Assembly: GCA_026983735.1 (NCBI GenBank)
Contig: JALSTN010000231.1
Coordinates: 1-41,252, forward strand
Source: Saprospiraceae bacterium
GTDB lineage: Bacteria > Bacteroidota > Bacteroidia > Chitinophagales > Saprospiraceae
Length of the DNA stretch: 41,252 nucleotides
Direction: 5' to 3'
A program made the position numbers and the translations under genes. The notes under the pieces were generated by a model, which made no database searches, was not told the DNA's origin, and saw only the letters and a program-made list of their open reading frames with translations. Below are positions 8,501-16,877 of the stretch, piece by piece. The first letter of the stretch is position 1; every line of letters starts with the position of its first letter.

Positions 8501-9691
8501 GAGACGGTTATTTCTCCGCTGGATAATCCCGGAGGTATTACTTATCAATGGCGCGGACCTAATGGATATTCTGACCAGAGTGCGGAACCAAAAAATATTA
8601 ATATTTCCGGCAACTACATTGTAGCCTATCAAGGCCTCAATGGATGTATTCAAATAGATACCCTGTTTGTCCCGGAAGATAGGGTTCCGCCTAGTCTATT
8701 TACCCAAGATGACACGCTGGATTGTCAGACGAACTCGGCATTGCTGGACTTCAAATCTTCTACTAAAAATCTGCTTGTTCGATGGTTAGATGCCCGTGGC
8801 AATCAGCTTGATTCCGGCAATACCCTTTCTGTTTTGGATACGGGTATATATATGCTTGTAATTGAAGATCTGGACAATCATTGTACCACTCAAAGGACCA
8901 TACAAGTCTTCCCACCTAACCAAATCCAAGCACTCGCCATAGAAGATAATCAAGATTGCGTCAACCCCAAGGCAATGCTTGAAGTTACAGAAGTCGTCGG
9001 TGGAACTCCGCCTTACCAATATGCATTGGATAATGGCCCCTTTGGTTCGAAGACCTCTTGGGAGACAGATCCGGGTACTAAAACAATTCAGGTCAAGGAT
9101 AGTAAAGGATGCTCCTATACAGAGCAATTCCTAATAGATCCCTTTATTCGACTTACTGCCGATATTATCCAAGACCTTGAGTTGTTCTTGGGAGAACAAA
9201 TCCAAGTTAAAATACAGACGAATCGTTCTCCGGGTGAAATAATCCGTTACACCTGGGACCCCACTGAGGGACTGAGTTGTACAAATTGCCCGGACCCTAT
9301 CATCACCCCGACATCCAACACGGTGTACACTATCGTCATAGAGGACCTTTTTGGATGCACAGATACGATCTCCTTGCGCGTCAAAGTAAAGACCTCAGAC
9401 AAAGTATATATTCCCAACACTTTTACACCACAATCAGGGTCGGGAAATAGCAGCTTCAAGATTTACCTCCCCAAAGGGACAGACGCGGATATTCTCAATT
9501 GGAAAATTTACGATAGATGGGGAGAGGTCGTGGACGTTGCTTCAGGAATAAAGGTAAGTGAACATAAGGGTTGGAGAGGCCAGTTTAAGGGAAAATCCGC
9601 ACTGCCCGGAGTCTATGTTTATCAGATTACCTTGAGATTGGAGTCCGGCAAAATCATTCATCTCACAGGTGATGTCACTTTACTTAGATAA
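5540..9691 (+). CDS. Giant T9SS type B adhesin-like secreted protein
   Basis: A 1383-residue exported protein. The ORF-track start at 5525 is a TTG; the ATG at 5540 gives a clean signal peptide (MRILYLLILIGATLQVNAQ) and is preferred. After a short PKD-like segment comes a jelly-roll-like region (about residues 95-250; starts NGDFETGN). About nine tandem beta-sandwich repeats of 80-90 residues follow. Each begins near DT(I/L)TC, passes a YQW/YNW core and ends GW(Y/H)xxTV...GC. The last 95 residues (VYIPNTFTPQSG ... YDRWGEVV ... GVYVYQITL ... LLR) match the type B, gliding motility-associated C-terminal domain that directs secretion through T9SS. It is likely a cell-surface or released adhesin; the ligand is unknown. 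Two decamer copies lie inside it. Confidence 0.88.
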   Translation: MRILYLLILIGATLQVNAQNRNGVQFRETTCNLDVDAGEDIVLCNGEPGQLNGSASGDITSVEWTPPIGLSDPNSLSPTVDVSTQTVYTLTVMGIGGNVIENGDFETGNISPATSSLAFHNPGTFYAGPQGTYTVTSVFQVTGVPNVCDPHGGGNMMVVHGGSPNMWCQTVSVEPMTDYKFSGWFMGADFLGLISTTDVDVYINGQNIGGTGGNGICTWNEVKAVWNSGGATSATICIDGSGDGSSWTAIDDLELVECCVEKDQVTVRVEKVQANIPFGGVLTCTAPTLMLDGQRFSKGPIVSYEWDTDDGEIVDGQYDPIVTVGHKGTYNLTVTGELGCTDETSILVEGNTEPPPLTVDNTHLTCQIDSARIIAEGMGEELVYHWTGPDSFSSSKAIDTVENGGKYYVEIIDKFFCKNKDSVLVKDFKTNKSYSIGIDSLSCQQDSALIYLIGDTLISEYSWTKGQNTTTDTNQIVVYDTGVVQTVFKDKFGCVWRDTLHIEGETSHPNLSIQGDTITCSQPEIMLSAYSDSLIMEYQWSLPNGTTSTGKTLLTQDTGWHYVTVTPVHGCMTIDSFYVHQVGDIPSLSIQGDTINCTRHSVTLTGTSDGQSLVPLWSGPGIVQTNGLSAEINQPGVYTLQITTPEGCEKSISYEVIADTVAPNVVILGGDIVNCLTPSVRIYPYGDSTISYQWNVPPQVIRKGDTIITDVEGWHYLSGTSDNTCSSIDSIYIQVDTARPPFLLDKIDFTCRSGMGQASVSPQDSGTYYWRKPGESTFFIGDTSIIVTEEGWIYFKEVYSNSCAREDSIYVSVDTLGPIPIVKDDTLDCGDDQLTLNLIIRNPYEMVEWSGANGFSSSDLHPVIREPGDYTVTVTSSNGCTGTATLHIEQVGAIPDLTIQTPDTITCSKSAILLEPQSSFNNLSYNWTFPDGSQHTDASPSVQDSGWYTLTVKTPEGCTKTTRIYVAADTERPMVSWSVDTLTCSKLETVISPLDNPGGITYQWRGPNGYSDQSAEPKNINISGNYIVAYQGLNGCIQIDTLFVPEDRVPPSLFTQDDTLDCQTNSALLDFKSSTKNLLVRWLDARGNQLDSGNTLSVLDTGIYMLVIEDLDNHCTTQRTIQVFPPNQIQALAIEDNQDCVNPKAMLEVTEVVGGTPPYQYALDNGPFGSKTSWETDPGTKTIQVKDSKGCSYTEQFLIDPFIRLTADIIQDLELFLGEQIQVKIQTNRSPGEIIRYTWDPTEGLSCTNCPDPIITPTSNTVYTIVIEDLFGCTDTISLRVKVKTSDKVYIPNTFTPQSGSGNSSFKIYLPKGTDADILNWKIYDRWGEVVDVASGIKVSEHKGWRGQFKGKSALPGVYVYQITLRLESGKIIHLTGDVTLLR
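7605..7614 (-). repeat. Decamer TATGAAATGG, copy 4
   Basis: Inside the T9SS giant, antisense, in a frame reading Thr-Ile-Ser-Tyr on the coding strand. Flanks G and T. Confidence 0.8.
8069..8078 (+). repeat. Decamer TATGAAATGG, copy 5
   Basis: Inside the T9SS giant, sense, reading Tyr-Glu-Met-Val. 454 bp from copy 4 in the opposite orientation. Confidence 0.8.
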
Positions 9692-9763
9692 TCTAATATA
9701 ATGGAGGGATGCGAACAAAATGTTTTATCGGGAGATTTTTTAGATACCTCAATACACAGGCTA

Positions 9764-10510
9764 TTACATATTAAGACCACCACAGACACTTAATACCTGA
9801 CCGGTGATATACTTGGACATATCGCTCGCTAGAAAAACAGCAGCATCAGCGACTTCAGCGGGATCCGCCAGGCGCTTAAGAGGGATATTTGATAAAAAAT
9901 TAGCTTTCGTAGCGTCATCCAGTTGCTCTGTCATATCTGTAGCAATAAACCCGGGAGCAAGTACATTACAACGTATATTGCGCGACCCTACCTCTTTGGC
10001 TACTGACTTCGAAAACCCGATAATTCCCGCCTTAGAAGCAGCATAATTAGCTTGACCTGCATTGCCAAATACACCTACTACTGAAGATATATTAATGATG
10101 GATCCCGCTCGCTGTTTCATCATAGTCCTGAGCACATGTTTGGTCAGATTGAATACGGATTTCAAATTGACTTGAATCACTTGATCCCATTGTTCTTCTG
10201 ACATCCTAAGGAGCAGGGTATCCTTGGTAATTCCGGCGTTGTTTACTAAAATGTCCACTCCTCCAAAGGCTTGAACGACATCTTTGATCAGCTGCTCAGC
10301 ATCCTGAAAAGAACCCGCATCAGAGCGAAATCCGAGTATCTTACCTGAAGCCCCAGACAATTCCTCCATTAATTGATTGGCCTCTTCTTCAGAGGAACGA
10401 TAAGTAAAGGCTACATCTGCCCCTTCCTCAATAAACTTGCACACCATCGAACGACCAATTCCCCTTGAACCGCCTGTAATTAATACTTTTTTTCCGGATA
10501 GTAATCCCAT
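9764..10510 (-). CDS. fabG: 3-oxoacyl-[ACP] reductase FabG
   Basis: A short-chain dehydrogenase/reductase that reduces 3-oxoacyl-ACP with NADPH in fatty acid elongation, in the cytoplasm. The ATG at 10510 (MGLLSGKKVLITGG) gives 248 residues, the normal FabG length; the longer track start only adds 16 unrelated residues. Visible motifs: TGGSRGIG (cofactor), NNAGIT, a catalytic Ser in NISSV, the YAASKAG active-site pair, and the FabG-typical tail SDMSKYITGQVLSVCGGLNM. It lies 118 nt after the glycosyltransferase stop and probably has its own promoter. It is convergent with the T9SS giant upstream on the map, with no clear terminator in the 72-nt gap. Confidence 0.93.
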   Translation of the reverse strand: MGLLSGKKVLITGGSRGIGRSMVCKFIEEGADVAFTYRSSEEEANQLMEELSGASGKILGFRSDAGSFQDAEQLIKDVVQAFGGVDILVNNAGITKDTLLLRMSEEQWDQVIQVNLKSVFNLTKHVLRTMMKQRAGSIINISSVVGVFGNAGQANYAASKAGIIGFSKSVAKEVGSRNIRCNVLAPGFIATDMTEQLDDATKANFLSNIPLKRLADPAEVADAAVFLASDMSKYITGQVLSVCGGLNM

Positions 10511-10586
10511 CTTACTTTTGTATTTGGTAATCAACAAACTTTTAAACACACCTGACACATTCTAGCGAACCCATCATTTAGAATGC

Positions 10587-10594
10587 CAAAATTA
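10587..10594 (-). promoter_or_regulatory. -7 element TAATTTTG for fabG
   Basis: The minus strand matches TANNTTTG between the glycosyltransferase stop and fabG, with an implied leader of about 70 nt. No clear -33 element was found, since a long T-run occupies that position. Confidence 0.35.
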
Positions 10595-10628
10595 CATAAA
10601 AAAAAGAAATTAGGTCCTGCTGCCTCCC

Positions 10629-11522
10629 CTACTCTGTGCGTCCTTCCATAATGCGTCCGAAGTGATAGAGTTTATACAGATCAAATAACCTTAAATTCGG
10701 CCTTTCATCGTAGAGATTGCGATTTATACGCTCTTCCCAATGGCGGTACAGGGCAGAAAACACTTTCCAAAGCTTCATCCGATCCAATCTCGAATACCAG
10801 CGGGTGACAGGAGTCTGAAGTATAGGAGACGATCTTTGCAATCGGGCTAAATTATGGAGTCCCTCAAGTGTTTTATCCAAAAAAACGCGCGTTTCTTCCA
10901 CTCCTCTATGTAAGATAGGATTATCAATATGTCGTATGAAATGGCCGGCATCCTGAAGCCTCAAAGCCAACAAAGTATCTTCATGACCGTAGCCTGTTAT
11001 AGCTTCTTCAAAGGGAAACTTAAGCGCAATCGAACGCTTAATCATAAAATTATTGGACTGGAACGCAAGATTCCCAATTTTCTGTCTCTTGATCGCATTG
11101 CGGGCCTCGCGTTGAACGCCATAAGTCCAATGTAGGCGTTTCTTCTTTGATCTGGGAGGCCGTTTTGTATAGACACGCCCTCCATAAACTATTTCATACG
11201 AGGAGAGCTCTCTGACATAACGCTTAATGAACTTTTTGGAGCGAATCTCTGAATCACAATCCAGAAAGATGAGATGGTCATACATGGCATTATAGGCCAA
11301 CTTATTTCTGATCGCCGATCGTCCTATATTCATCCCCAACTCAATATAGCTAACTCCATAAATCGTATCCAATGCGCGGTTAATTTGTAAAAACTTATCC
11401 TTCGACCCATCATCAAAACACAAGACCTGAAAGGGAATCTTCGCCTTGATACATTGTGCAGTCAGCTCCCCGACCAATTTTCGTACATCGTGGTTATAGA
11501 TAGGAATCAGGATAGAGAGCAT
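10629..11522 (-). CDS. Family 2 glycosyltransferase
   Basis: A 297-residue GT-A fold transferase. The nucleotide-sugar binding start is LSILIPIYNHD, with an acidic FDDGS loop, then the metal-binding LDCDSE at about residues 92-97, and a GYGHEDTLLALRLQ acceptor/catalytic region. There is no transmembrane segment, so it is cytoplasmic or membrane-peripheral. It starts 14 nt after the MlaD-like gene stops, so the two are almost certainly co-transcribed. Its role is probably in surface glycan or glycolipid synthesis; the sugar cannot be predicted. A decamer copy lies within the reading frame, antisense. Confidence 0.87.
   Translation of the reverse strand: MLSILIPIYNHDVRKLVGELTAQCIKAKIPFQVLCFDDGSKDKFLQINRALDTIYGVSYIELGMNIGRSAIRNKLAYNAMYDHLIFLDCDSEIRSKKFIKRYVRELSSYEIVYGGRVYTKRPPRSKKKRLHWTYGVQREARNAIKRQKIGNLAFQSNNFMIKRSIALKFPFEEAITGYGHEDTLLALRLQDAGHFIRHIDNPILHRGVEETRVFLDKTLEGLHNLARLQRSSPILQTPVTRWYSRLDRMKLWKVFSALYRHWEERINRNLYDERPNLRLFDLYKLYHFGRIMEGRTE
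10935..10944 (+). repeat. Decamer TATGAAATGG, copy 6
   Basis: Inside the glycosyltransferase gene, antisense; the coding strand reads Gly-His-Phe-Ile-Arg. Flanks G and C. Confidence 0.85.
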
Positions 11523-11536
11523 AATCGGTACTCCGG

Positions 11537-12550
11537 TTAATCAAAGACTGAAAAATGTATATATCTCTTCGGGTGCAGACGCATATCTTCCACTAGCTTA
11601 TTCAAATTGTTTATCGTCGCATTGAGCTCATCATACAATGCTTGATCCTTTTTTAATTTACCCAGTGTTCCTTTGCCATCATTGACAGAGGAGAGTAAAT
11701 CGTTCGCCTGCCCTATCGCCTTATCAACACCGGAAAGGGTTTGTTTGAATCCGATGAGTCCATTGCGCAACTCGACGATTGCTTTAGAAGTATTTTCGAC
11801 GGTTTTTTTGAGCCCTGCATCCGCCAGTTGAGCACTTATACTATCTACATGAGCCAAGACACCGGAAATATGATGGTTATTGCGTCTTATTTCAGCAGTA
11901 ATCGCCGCAAGATTTGACATCATCCGGTTTAGATTGCCGGAAGAAGCATCCGTCATCTTCTGAACATCTTGTGTGATTTTAGCTAACGTAGTGGCAGTTT
12001 GATGCAATGCGCGGATGGTCTCTGTAACTTTATCTTGGTGTGCCGGGTCGTCGATTTGTGTGGACAATGCCTGGAAAAGACTATCTATACCACTGCTTAC
12101 TTTTTGCATGTAAGGATCTATTTGCTCAGGTGCTCCCAAAAATGCAGAAAGTGGTCCCGCCTTGCCGCTTTTGATAAAGGAGTGCTCCTCCAAACAATTT
12201 TCATGACAAATCTTCTCAAAACGTAATTCCAAAGATTTTCCGCCGAATACCCCTTCATCAACCAACACCGCCCGTGTATCTTTTGGCAAAGTAATCTCAG
12301 GTCTTACCTTCAACTCTACTATCACATAATCCGGATCATCCGGATCCAAATACAAATCCGTAACAGTTCCAACCTGAAACCCATTGGCATATACTTTTGC
12401 ACTCTTCTCCAACTTATCTACGCTGTCATAGCGCACTTTATAATGTAGAGAATCATCCAAAAGCTCCTTGCCTTGCAAATACTTATACCCCACTAACAGG
12501 ACAATCATGGCTGCAAAAAACAATAATCCGATTCTAACTTCTTTCTTCAT
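11537..12550 (-). CDS. MlaD/MCE-domain lipid transport protein
   Basis: A 337-residue protein with one N-terminal transmembrane anchor (IGLLFFAAMIVLLVGYKYL), followed by an MCE domain at about residues 36-115 (VRYDSVDKLEKSAKVYANGFQVGTV). The rest is a long helical, partly coiled-coil region rich in Asn and Thr. MCE proteins form hexameric periplasmic tubes or needles that pass phospholipids between inner and outer membranes, with an ABC transporter (MlaE/MlaF) as motor. No MlaE or MlaF gene is in the window, so the partner must be elsewhere. It is 178 nt after the amidase gene and immediately before the glycosyltransferase. Confidence 0.9.
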   Translation of the reverse strand: MKKEVRIGLLFFAAMIVLLVGYKYLQGKELLDDSLHYKVRYDSVDKLEKSAKVYANGFQVGTVTDLYLDPDDPDYVIVELKVRPEITLPKDTRAVLVDEGVFGGKSLELRFEKICHENCLEEHSFIKSGKAGPLSAFLGAPEQIDPYMQKVSSGIDSLFQALSTQIDDPAHQDKVTETIRALHQTATTLAKITQDVQKMTDASSGNLNRMMSNLAAITAEIRRNNHHISGVLAHVDSISAQLADAGLKKTVENTSKAIVELRNGLIGFKQTLSGVDKAIGQANDLLSSVNDGKGTLGKLKKDQALYDELNATINNLNKLVEDMRLHPKRYIHFSVFD

Positions 12551-12575
12551 TCTTACATTTACTCGATTTAAAGCA

Positions 12576-12583
12576 CAAAGATA
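12576..12583 (-). promoter_or_regulatory. -7 element TATCTTTG before the MlaD-like gene
   Basis: The minus strand matches TANNTTTG and lies 25 nt upstream of the ATG at 12550. A TTG occurs 24 bp upstream, longer than the standard spacing. It suggests that the MlaD-glycosyltransferase pair can be transcribed independently of the amidase gene. Confidence 0.4.
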
Positions 12584-12728
12584 GAGTTATATTCCGGAAT
12601 AGAATATCAAGAATAGAGCTATCTTTATTTCCACACTTACCGGAACGCACCATCGCATCTGGTCCTGTTCCATCCAATGTGCTCATTCTACTACCCACTA
12701 AATTGGAAGATACAGCCACAATTACATT

Positions 12729-13814
12729 CTAATAGGAAATGATAAACGCTCCATCAAATCCCTTGCGAATCATATTGCTTCTGCATTGCTCTGCTGCTTC
12801 AAAATCACTGAATTGACCCACCTTATACTTGTAAAATTTGCCCTCTCTTTCCTGTCTACATCCCTTAATGGAACGCATTAACTCTATCTTTGGTTTTGAG
12901 GTAGCAGCTATCTGCACGGTATACCTTCTTGAAGGTTTCCCCGCATTATTCCTCTTATACTTTGGAGAAGAATATCTTCCTTGGCTGGATACCGTATGGG
13001 TAGATGTAACAAATGCACTCGGTGGACGCCCTTCAACCTCGGCCTTGTATTGCACGATAGCGTCAAAGAGAGATTGGGCTATTCGATGCTGTCCGTCTTC
13101 TGTTGTAAGCATTTTTCGGTCATTGGGATTCGTCAAAAATCCTGTCTCCACCAACACACTGGGCATCGAGGTGCGATAAAGAACATAAAATCCCGCTTGC
13201 TTGACTCCACGGGAAGGATTGTTTAGATGCACAGACAAAGCATGCTCAATATGATCAGCAAGGCGGATACTTCTGTCTAACGAAGCATTCTGATACATAG
13301 ATAAGAAAATATGCCCGGTAGGAGTATTGACATCAAAATCGTAATGATGACCCGCATCGGATTCAAGCTTGACAACCTCGTTTTCCCGCTTTGCTACCAA
13401 TAGATTATCCTTGATTTTATGAAGTCCCATGACGTAGGTCTCTGACCCATGCTTCCCCTTATTCTTATGGAAGTAGTTGCAATGCACCGAGAGAAATAAA
13501 TCTGCCTTCACATCATTCGCTCGCTCTGCCCTACCATGTAGAGGGATAAAAACATCCTTTTCCCGGGTATAAACTACTTTGACTCCCGGTATTTCTTCCT
13601 GAATAATTCTCCCAAGCCTTCGCACAATAGCTAAAGTGATATCCTTCTCCCGCACCCCATTGAAAATAGCACCGGGATCCTTTCCGCCATGCCCGGCATC
13701 CAATACGATAAGCTTTACTCGATCAACCTCTAGCTCCTGCCCCTTTACCTGAGAGCAGCAAAATGCACTTAAGACTATAAAAATAACGTTAAAGCATATA
13801 TTATGACTCGGCAT
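12729..13814 (-). CDS. N-acetylmuramoyl-L-alanine amidase with SPOR domain
   Basis: A 361-residue exported peptidoglycan hydrolase that cuts the bond between N-acetylmuramic acid and L-alanine. It has a signal peptide (to about residue 25). An Amidase_3 domain covers about residues 33-255, with zinc ligands in LDAGHGG (His42), REKD (Glu56) and FLSVHCN, and the catalytic VLVETGFLTN glutamate. A basic linker leads to a C-terminal SPOR domain (RRYTVQIAATS ... VGQFSDFEAAEQC) that binds denuded septal glycan. So it is likely a division-site amidase of the AmiC type. It is divergent from the LptD-like gene and heads a row of envelope genes on the minus strand. Confidence 0.93.
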   Translation of the reverse strand: MPSHNICFNVIFIVLSAFCCSQVKGQELEVDRVKLIVLDAGHGGKDPGAIFNGVREKDITLAIVRRLGRIIQEEIPGVKVVYTREKDVFIPLHGRAERANDVKADLFLSVHCNYFHKNKGKHGSETYVMGLHKIKDNLLVAKRENEVVKLESDAGHHYDFDVNTPTGHIFLSMYQNASLDRSIRLADHIEHALSVHLNNPSRGVKQAGFYVLYRTSMPSVLVETGFLTNPNDRKMLTTEDGQHRIAQSLFDAIVQYKAEVEGRPPSAFVTSTHTVSSQGRYSSPKYKRNNAGKPSRRYTVQIAATSKPKIELMRSIKGCRQEREGKFYKYKVGQFSDFEAAEQCRSNMIRKGFDGAFIISY

Positions 13815-13841
13815 CGGGATCTTTTATCTATTTTTGATGCA

Positions 13842-13849
13842 CAAAAATA
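13842..13849 (-). promoter_or_regulatory. -7 element TATTTTTG for the amidase gene
   Basis: The minus strand matches TANNTTTG about 28 nt upstream of the amidase start, in a very AT-rich 132-bp divergent spacer. No TTG lies at 19 bp, so only half the promoter is recognisable. Confidence 0.4.
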
Positions 13850-13946
13850 CTATAGTTTTATAATATATGATAATTTCATAATATATATTAACACATATAT
13901 TAGTTTTTTAAATATATAATAATAAGAATATATATACACTATCACA

Positions 13947-16637
13947 TTGAGGATCCGACTGTTGTACATAAAATTAATTCTAACCTTCAGCACATTGTTG
14001 ATGGGGAAGACCGTATTTGCTCAGCAGGATTCGTTAGCTCCTACTTTTCCTACTTCCGACAAAAGCACCTTAGTACTGAAGGACAGTATAGTAAACGATA
14101 CACTCTCAAAGGATACCCTTTCCCAATCCAACATCAATTTTACTCTTTCGAATGATGCTTTGGACCAACGCGTCGAATACGGTACGAGAGGAGCCAATGA
14201 CTCAATTCTCTTCGATTATCCTAACAGTTTGGTATATTTATATGGAGATGCTTATTTGATATATGGTACTATGTCATTAGATGCGGGCTTTATACGAATA
14301 AATTTGGACAGCAACACGTTGACCGCTGAAGGCATTAGAGACAGTTCGGGCCGGATGGTTCGTCCACCACATTTTAAGGATAAAGACCAAGAGTTCACCT
14401 CTAAAAAAATGCGTTATAACTTCAAAACAAAAAAAGGCATTATATACGATGCAGTGAGCAAATACAGTGAGCTTTTTATCCGAGGCAGTAAAACAAAATT
14501 TCTTTCTGCCGAAGGGGATTCTACTTTAGAGGATGATGTCTTATTTAACTCATCTGCGATCTTTACCACCTGTGACCACCCACAACCCCATTATGGCATT
14601 CGAAGTAACAAAATAAAAATCATCCCTGGAAAACTTGCAGTAATCGGACCTTCTCGTATCGAACTCGATGGACTTCCTACTCCATTTTGGATTCCATTTG
14701 GGTTTTTCCCTATCAGCCCTAAAATTCACTCCGGATTAATTTTCCCTCGGGATTACACCTACGAACGAGACTTGGGATACGGACTTAGAAATATAGGTTG
14801 GTATTTTGCTATCAATGATTATATGGACTTTACTCTATTAGGCGATATTTACTTCAATACCCCGATCTCCTATCGTGTTAGTGGGGATTATCGCTACAAC
14901 ATAAGATACAAATACAATGGTCGTTTGAATCTCGGTTATTCCAAGCGGTTTATCGAGCCTCCCGGAGATTACCATAAGAATGGCATCACTTCTTTTTCCA
15001 TAACCTATAGCCACAATCAGGATAGTCGAGCGAATCCCTACCATCACTTCGGTGGATCGATTAACATCCGTACGAATGGTTACGACCAACTCAACTACAA
15101 CAATGCGCAGCGGGTATCTCAAAATAGCTACAATTCGAATCTCAATTACCGAAGGACTTTCCCGGGCAAGAGATACAGCTTGACCGTAGGGCTCAATCAT
15201 TCTCAAAGCACCAAAACAGGTGATGTTCGCCTTACCTTACCTCAAGTCAGCTTTAATCAACCTACGACATCGCCTTTCAAAGAATTGCAGAAAGGACATC
15301 AATGGTATGATGATATTACAGCCAGCTATTCATTCAATTTTGCCAATGAGCTGCGTACAAAGGACTCCTTACTATTGACACCTGACCCTTGGTCTCATCT
15401 CAACTATGATATTAGGCAAAATGCAAGTACGGATTATACATTCAAAGTGCTAAAATATATCCACGTCACCCCCAATGCTCAATTTACGGAGTATTGGCAC
15501 TTCAGACAGCTCAATAAAACGAAGAAAGATTCACTTCAGATTAACGGCCGGGATACATCACGCATCGAATACATCGTATTGGATACGATCAGTAAATTCA
15601 CCCCTTTTCATGAATTCAGTACGGGTATCTCCGCCAATACTTCTCTATATAAAACCCTCCTTTTCAAAAAAGGGTTTCTAAAAGGCCTCCGCCATAAAGT
15701 AACACCAAGTATCAATTTTAACTATTCACCGGATTATAAGAATGAGCGCTATCAATATTTCAAGCGTATAGATACTGATCCCAACCCCGATATTATTCAT
15801 GAAGAAGATTATTCGATCTTTCTACCAGGGGTAACCGGAACGCCTTCCCCAAAGGCACAATCTTTTAACTTGAGTTACTCCATCGGAAATAACCTGGAAG
15901 CTAAATATTTTTCAAAACGGGACTCCTCCACCAAAAAAGTTAAATTATTTGACTATTTCAATATTAATGGAAATTACAATTTTTCTGCCGATTCGTTTCA
16001 ATGGTCTCCTGTATCCTTTTCCAGTTATATGCAAATTATTAAGGGCATTACCTCCCTGCGTTTTAGCATGGGAATGGACCCTTACGCCTTAGACGTCTCT
16101 TCCGATGGTAGAGAGTACAGGAGCAAGACGCTTCAATTTGAAAGGAACAAACTTCCATTGCGTTTTGATTACGCTACTTTCACTTTGTCGACCAGAAGTA
16201 CATTAAAAAATATATACACCAAATACTTCTCCTCTTCCTCCACACAAAAAAATAATAAAAAGAAAGAACAAGATAAATTGACTCTGTTTAAATTGGTAGA
16301 GACTTTCACCTTAACGCATGATTTGGTCTATTCCATTCGCAAGTCAACGGTAGAAACCCGTAAAGATATCACCAGGAATACCCTAACTATTCGGGGCAAT
16401 ATCCCTTTGACAGACAACTGGGCCATCAATGTCAACAATATCGGCTACAATTTCATTACAAAAGATTTCACTTATCCCGATGTGGGCATATCCAGAAATT
16501 TACACTGCTGGCAAATGCGATTTAACTGGCAACCGCAGCGAGGAACCTACTCATTTTTCCTCGGTGTTAAACCCGGTACGATGTTGGATTTCATCAAAGT
16601 GCCCTATAATCGCACCAATACATCCGTTCGTTTTTAG
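13947..16637 (+). CDS. LptD-like LPS-assembly outer-membrane protein
   Basis: An 896-residue exported protein. The N-terminal signal (ILTFSTLLMGKTVFAQQ) is followed by an OstA/LptA-like periplasmic beta-jellyroll (about residues 75-230; LVYLYGDAYLIYG ... LDAGFIRINLDSNTLTAEG). The LptD family signature region IELDGLPTPFWIPFGFFPIS is near 232-252. A long beta-barrel rich in alternating aromatic residues then runs to the C-terminal F (TNTSVRF). LptD inserts lipopolysaccharide into the outer leaflet. The start is a TTG at 13947; no ATG upstream would keep the signal peptide and the next ATG (MGKTVF) would destroy it, so a non-ATG start is likely. It is divergent from the amidase gene. The family call is confident, an lptD symbol less so. 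Confidence 0.85.
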   Translation: MRIRLLYIKLILTFSTLLMGKTVFAQQDSLAPTFPTSDKSTLVLKDSIVNDTLSKDTLSQSNINFTLSNDALDQRVEYGTRGANDSILFDYPNSLVYLYGDAYLIYGTMSLDAGFIRINLDSNTLTAEGIRDSSGRMVRPPHFKDKDQEFTSKKMRYNFKTKKGIIYDAVSKYSELFIRGSKTKFLSAEGDSTLEDDVLFNSSAIFTTCDHPQPHYGIRSNKIKIIPGKLAVIGPSRIELDGLPTPFWIPFGFFPISPKIHSGLIFPRDYTYERDLGYGLRNIGWYFAINDYMDFTLLGDIYFNTPISYRVSGDYRYNIRYKYNGRLNLGYSKRFIEPPGDYHKNGITSFSITYSHNQDSRANPYHHFGGSINIRTNGYDQLNYNNAQRVSQNSYNSNLNYRRTFPGKRYSLTVGLNHSQSTKTGDVRLTLPQVSFNQPTTSPFKELQKGHQWYDDITASYSFNFANELRTKDSLLLTPDPWSHLNYDIRQNASTDYTFKVLKYIHVTPNAQFTEYWHFRQLNKTKKDSLQINGRDTSRIEYIVLDTISKFTPFHEFSTGISANTSLYKTLLFKKGFLKGLRHKVTPSINFNYSPDYKNERYQYFKRIDTDPNPDIIHEEDYSIFLPGVTGTPSPKAQSFNLSYSIGNNLEAKYFSKRDSSTKKVKLFDYFNINGNYNFSADSFQWSPVSFSSYMQIIKGITSLRFSMGMDPYALDVSSDGREYRSKTLQFERNKLPLRFDYATFTLSTRSTLKNIYTKYFSSSSTQKNNKKKEQDKLTLFKLVETFTLTHDLVYSIRKSTVETRKDITRNTLTIRGNIPLTDNWAINVNNIGYNFITKDFTYPDVGISRNLHCWQMRFNWQPQRGTYSFFLGVKPGTMLDFIKVPYNRTNTSVRF

Positions 16638-16877
16638 GGCTTATTTGAGGTGTATTTGGTATGAAATGGCAGGCGAGGATAAAATGAACACTTTTAGAAG
16701 TAAATAGCTGACCCTATTCGTTCGCTACTATACTTTTCTCTTCTTAGAACCTTGCCCTCTGTACTAAGGACAAAACGAAGAATTATCCGTTGTATATATT
16801 TTTAGAGAAGTACTGAAATACTCCAATTTATATATTTTGCAACCCGCCTTGGCTTAATCTATTGGATTTTAGACCCA
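16638..16877. other. Gap between the LptD-like gene and a convergent T9SS gene
   Basis: 240 bp between convergent stop codons. It holds one decamer copy 23 nt after the lptD-like stop and a weak 5-bp hairpin (CTTAG/CTAAG), but no clear stem-plus-U-tract terminator and no gene. Confidence 0.5.
16660..16669 (+). repeat. Decamer TATGAAATGG, copy 7
   Basis: Intergenic, 22 bp past the LptD-like stop codon. Flanks G and C. Confidence 0.85.

Noticed and set aside
12534-12719. 61-residue minus ORF between the amidase and MlaD genes
   Set aside because: It overlaps the MlaD start, contains the likely MlaD promoter element, and has no recognisable feature.
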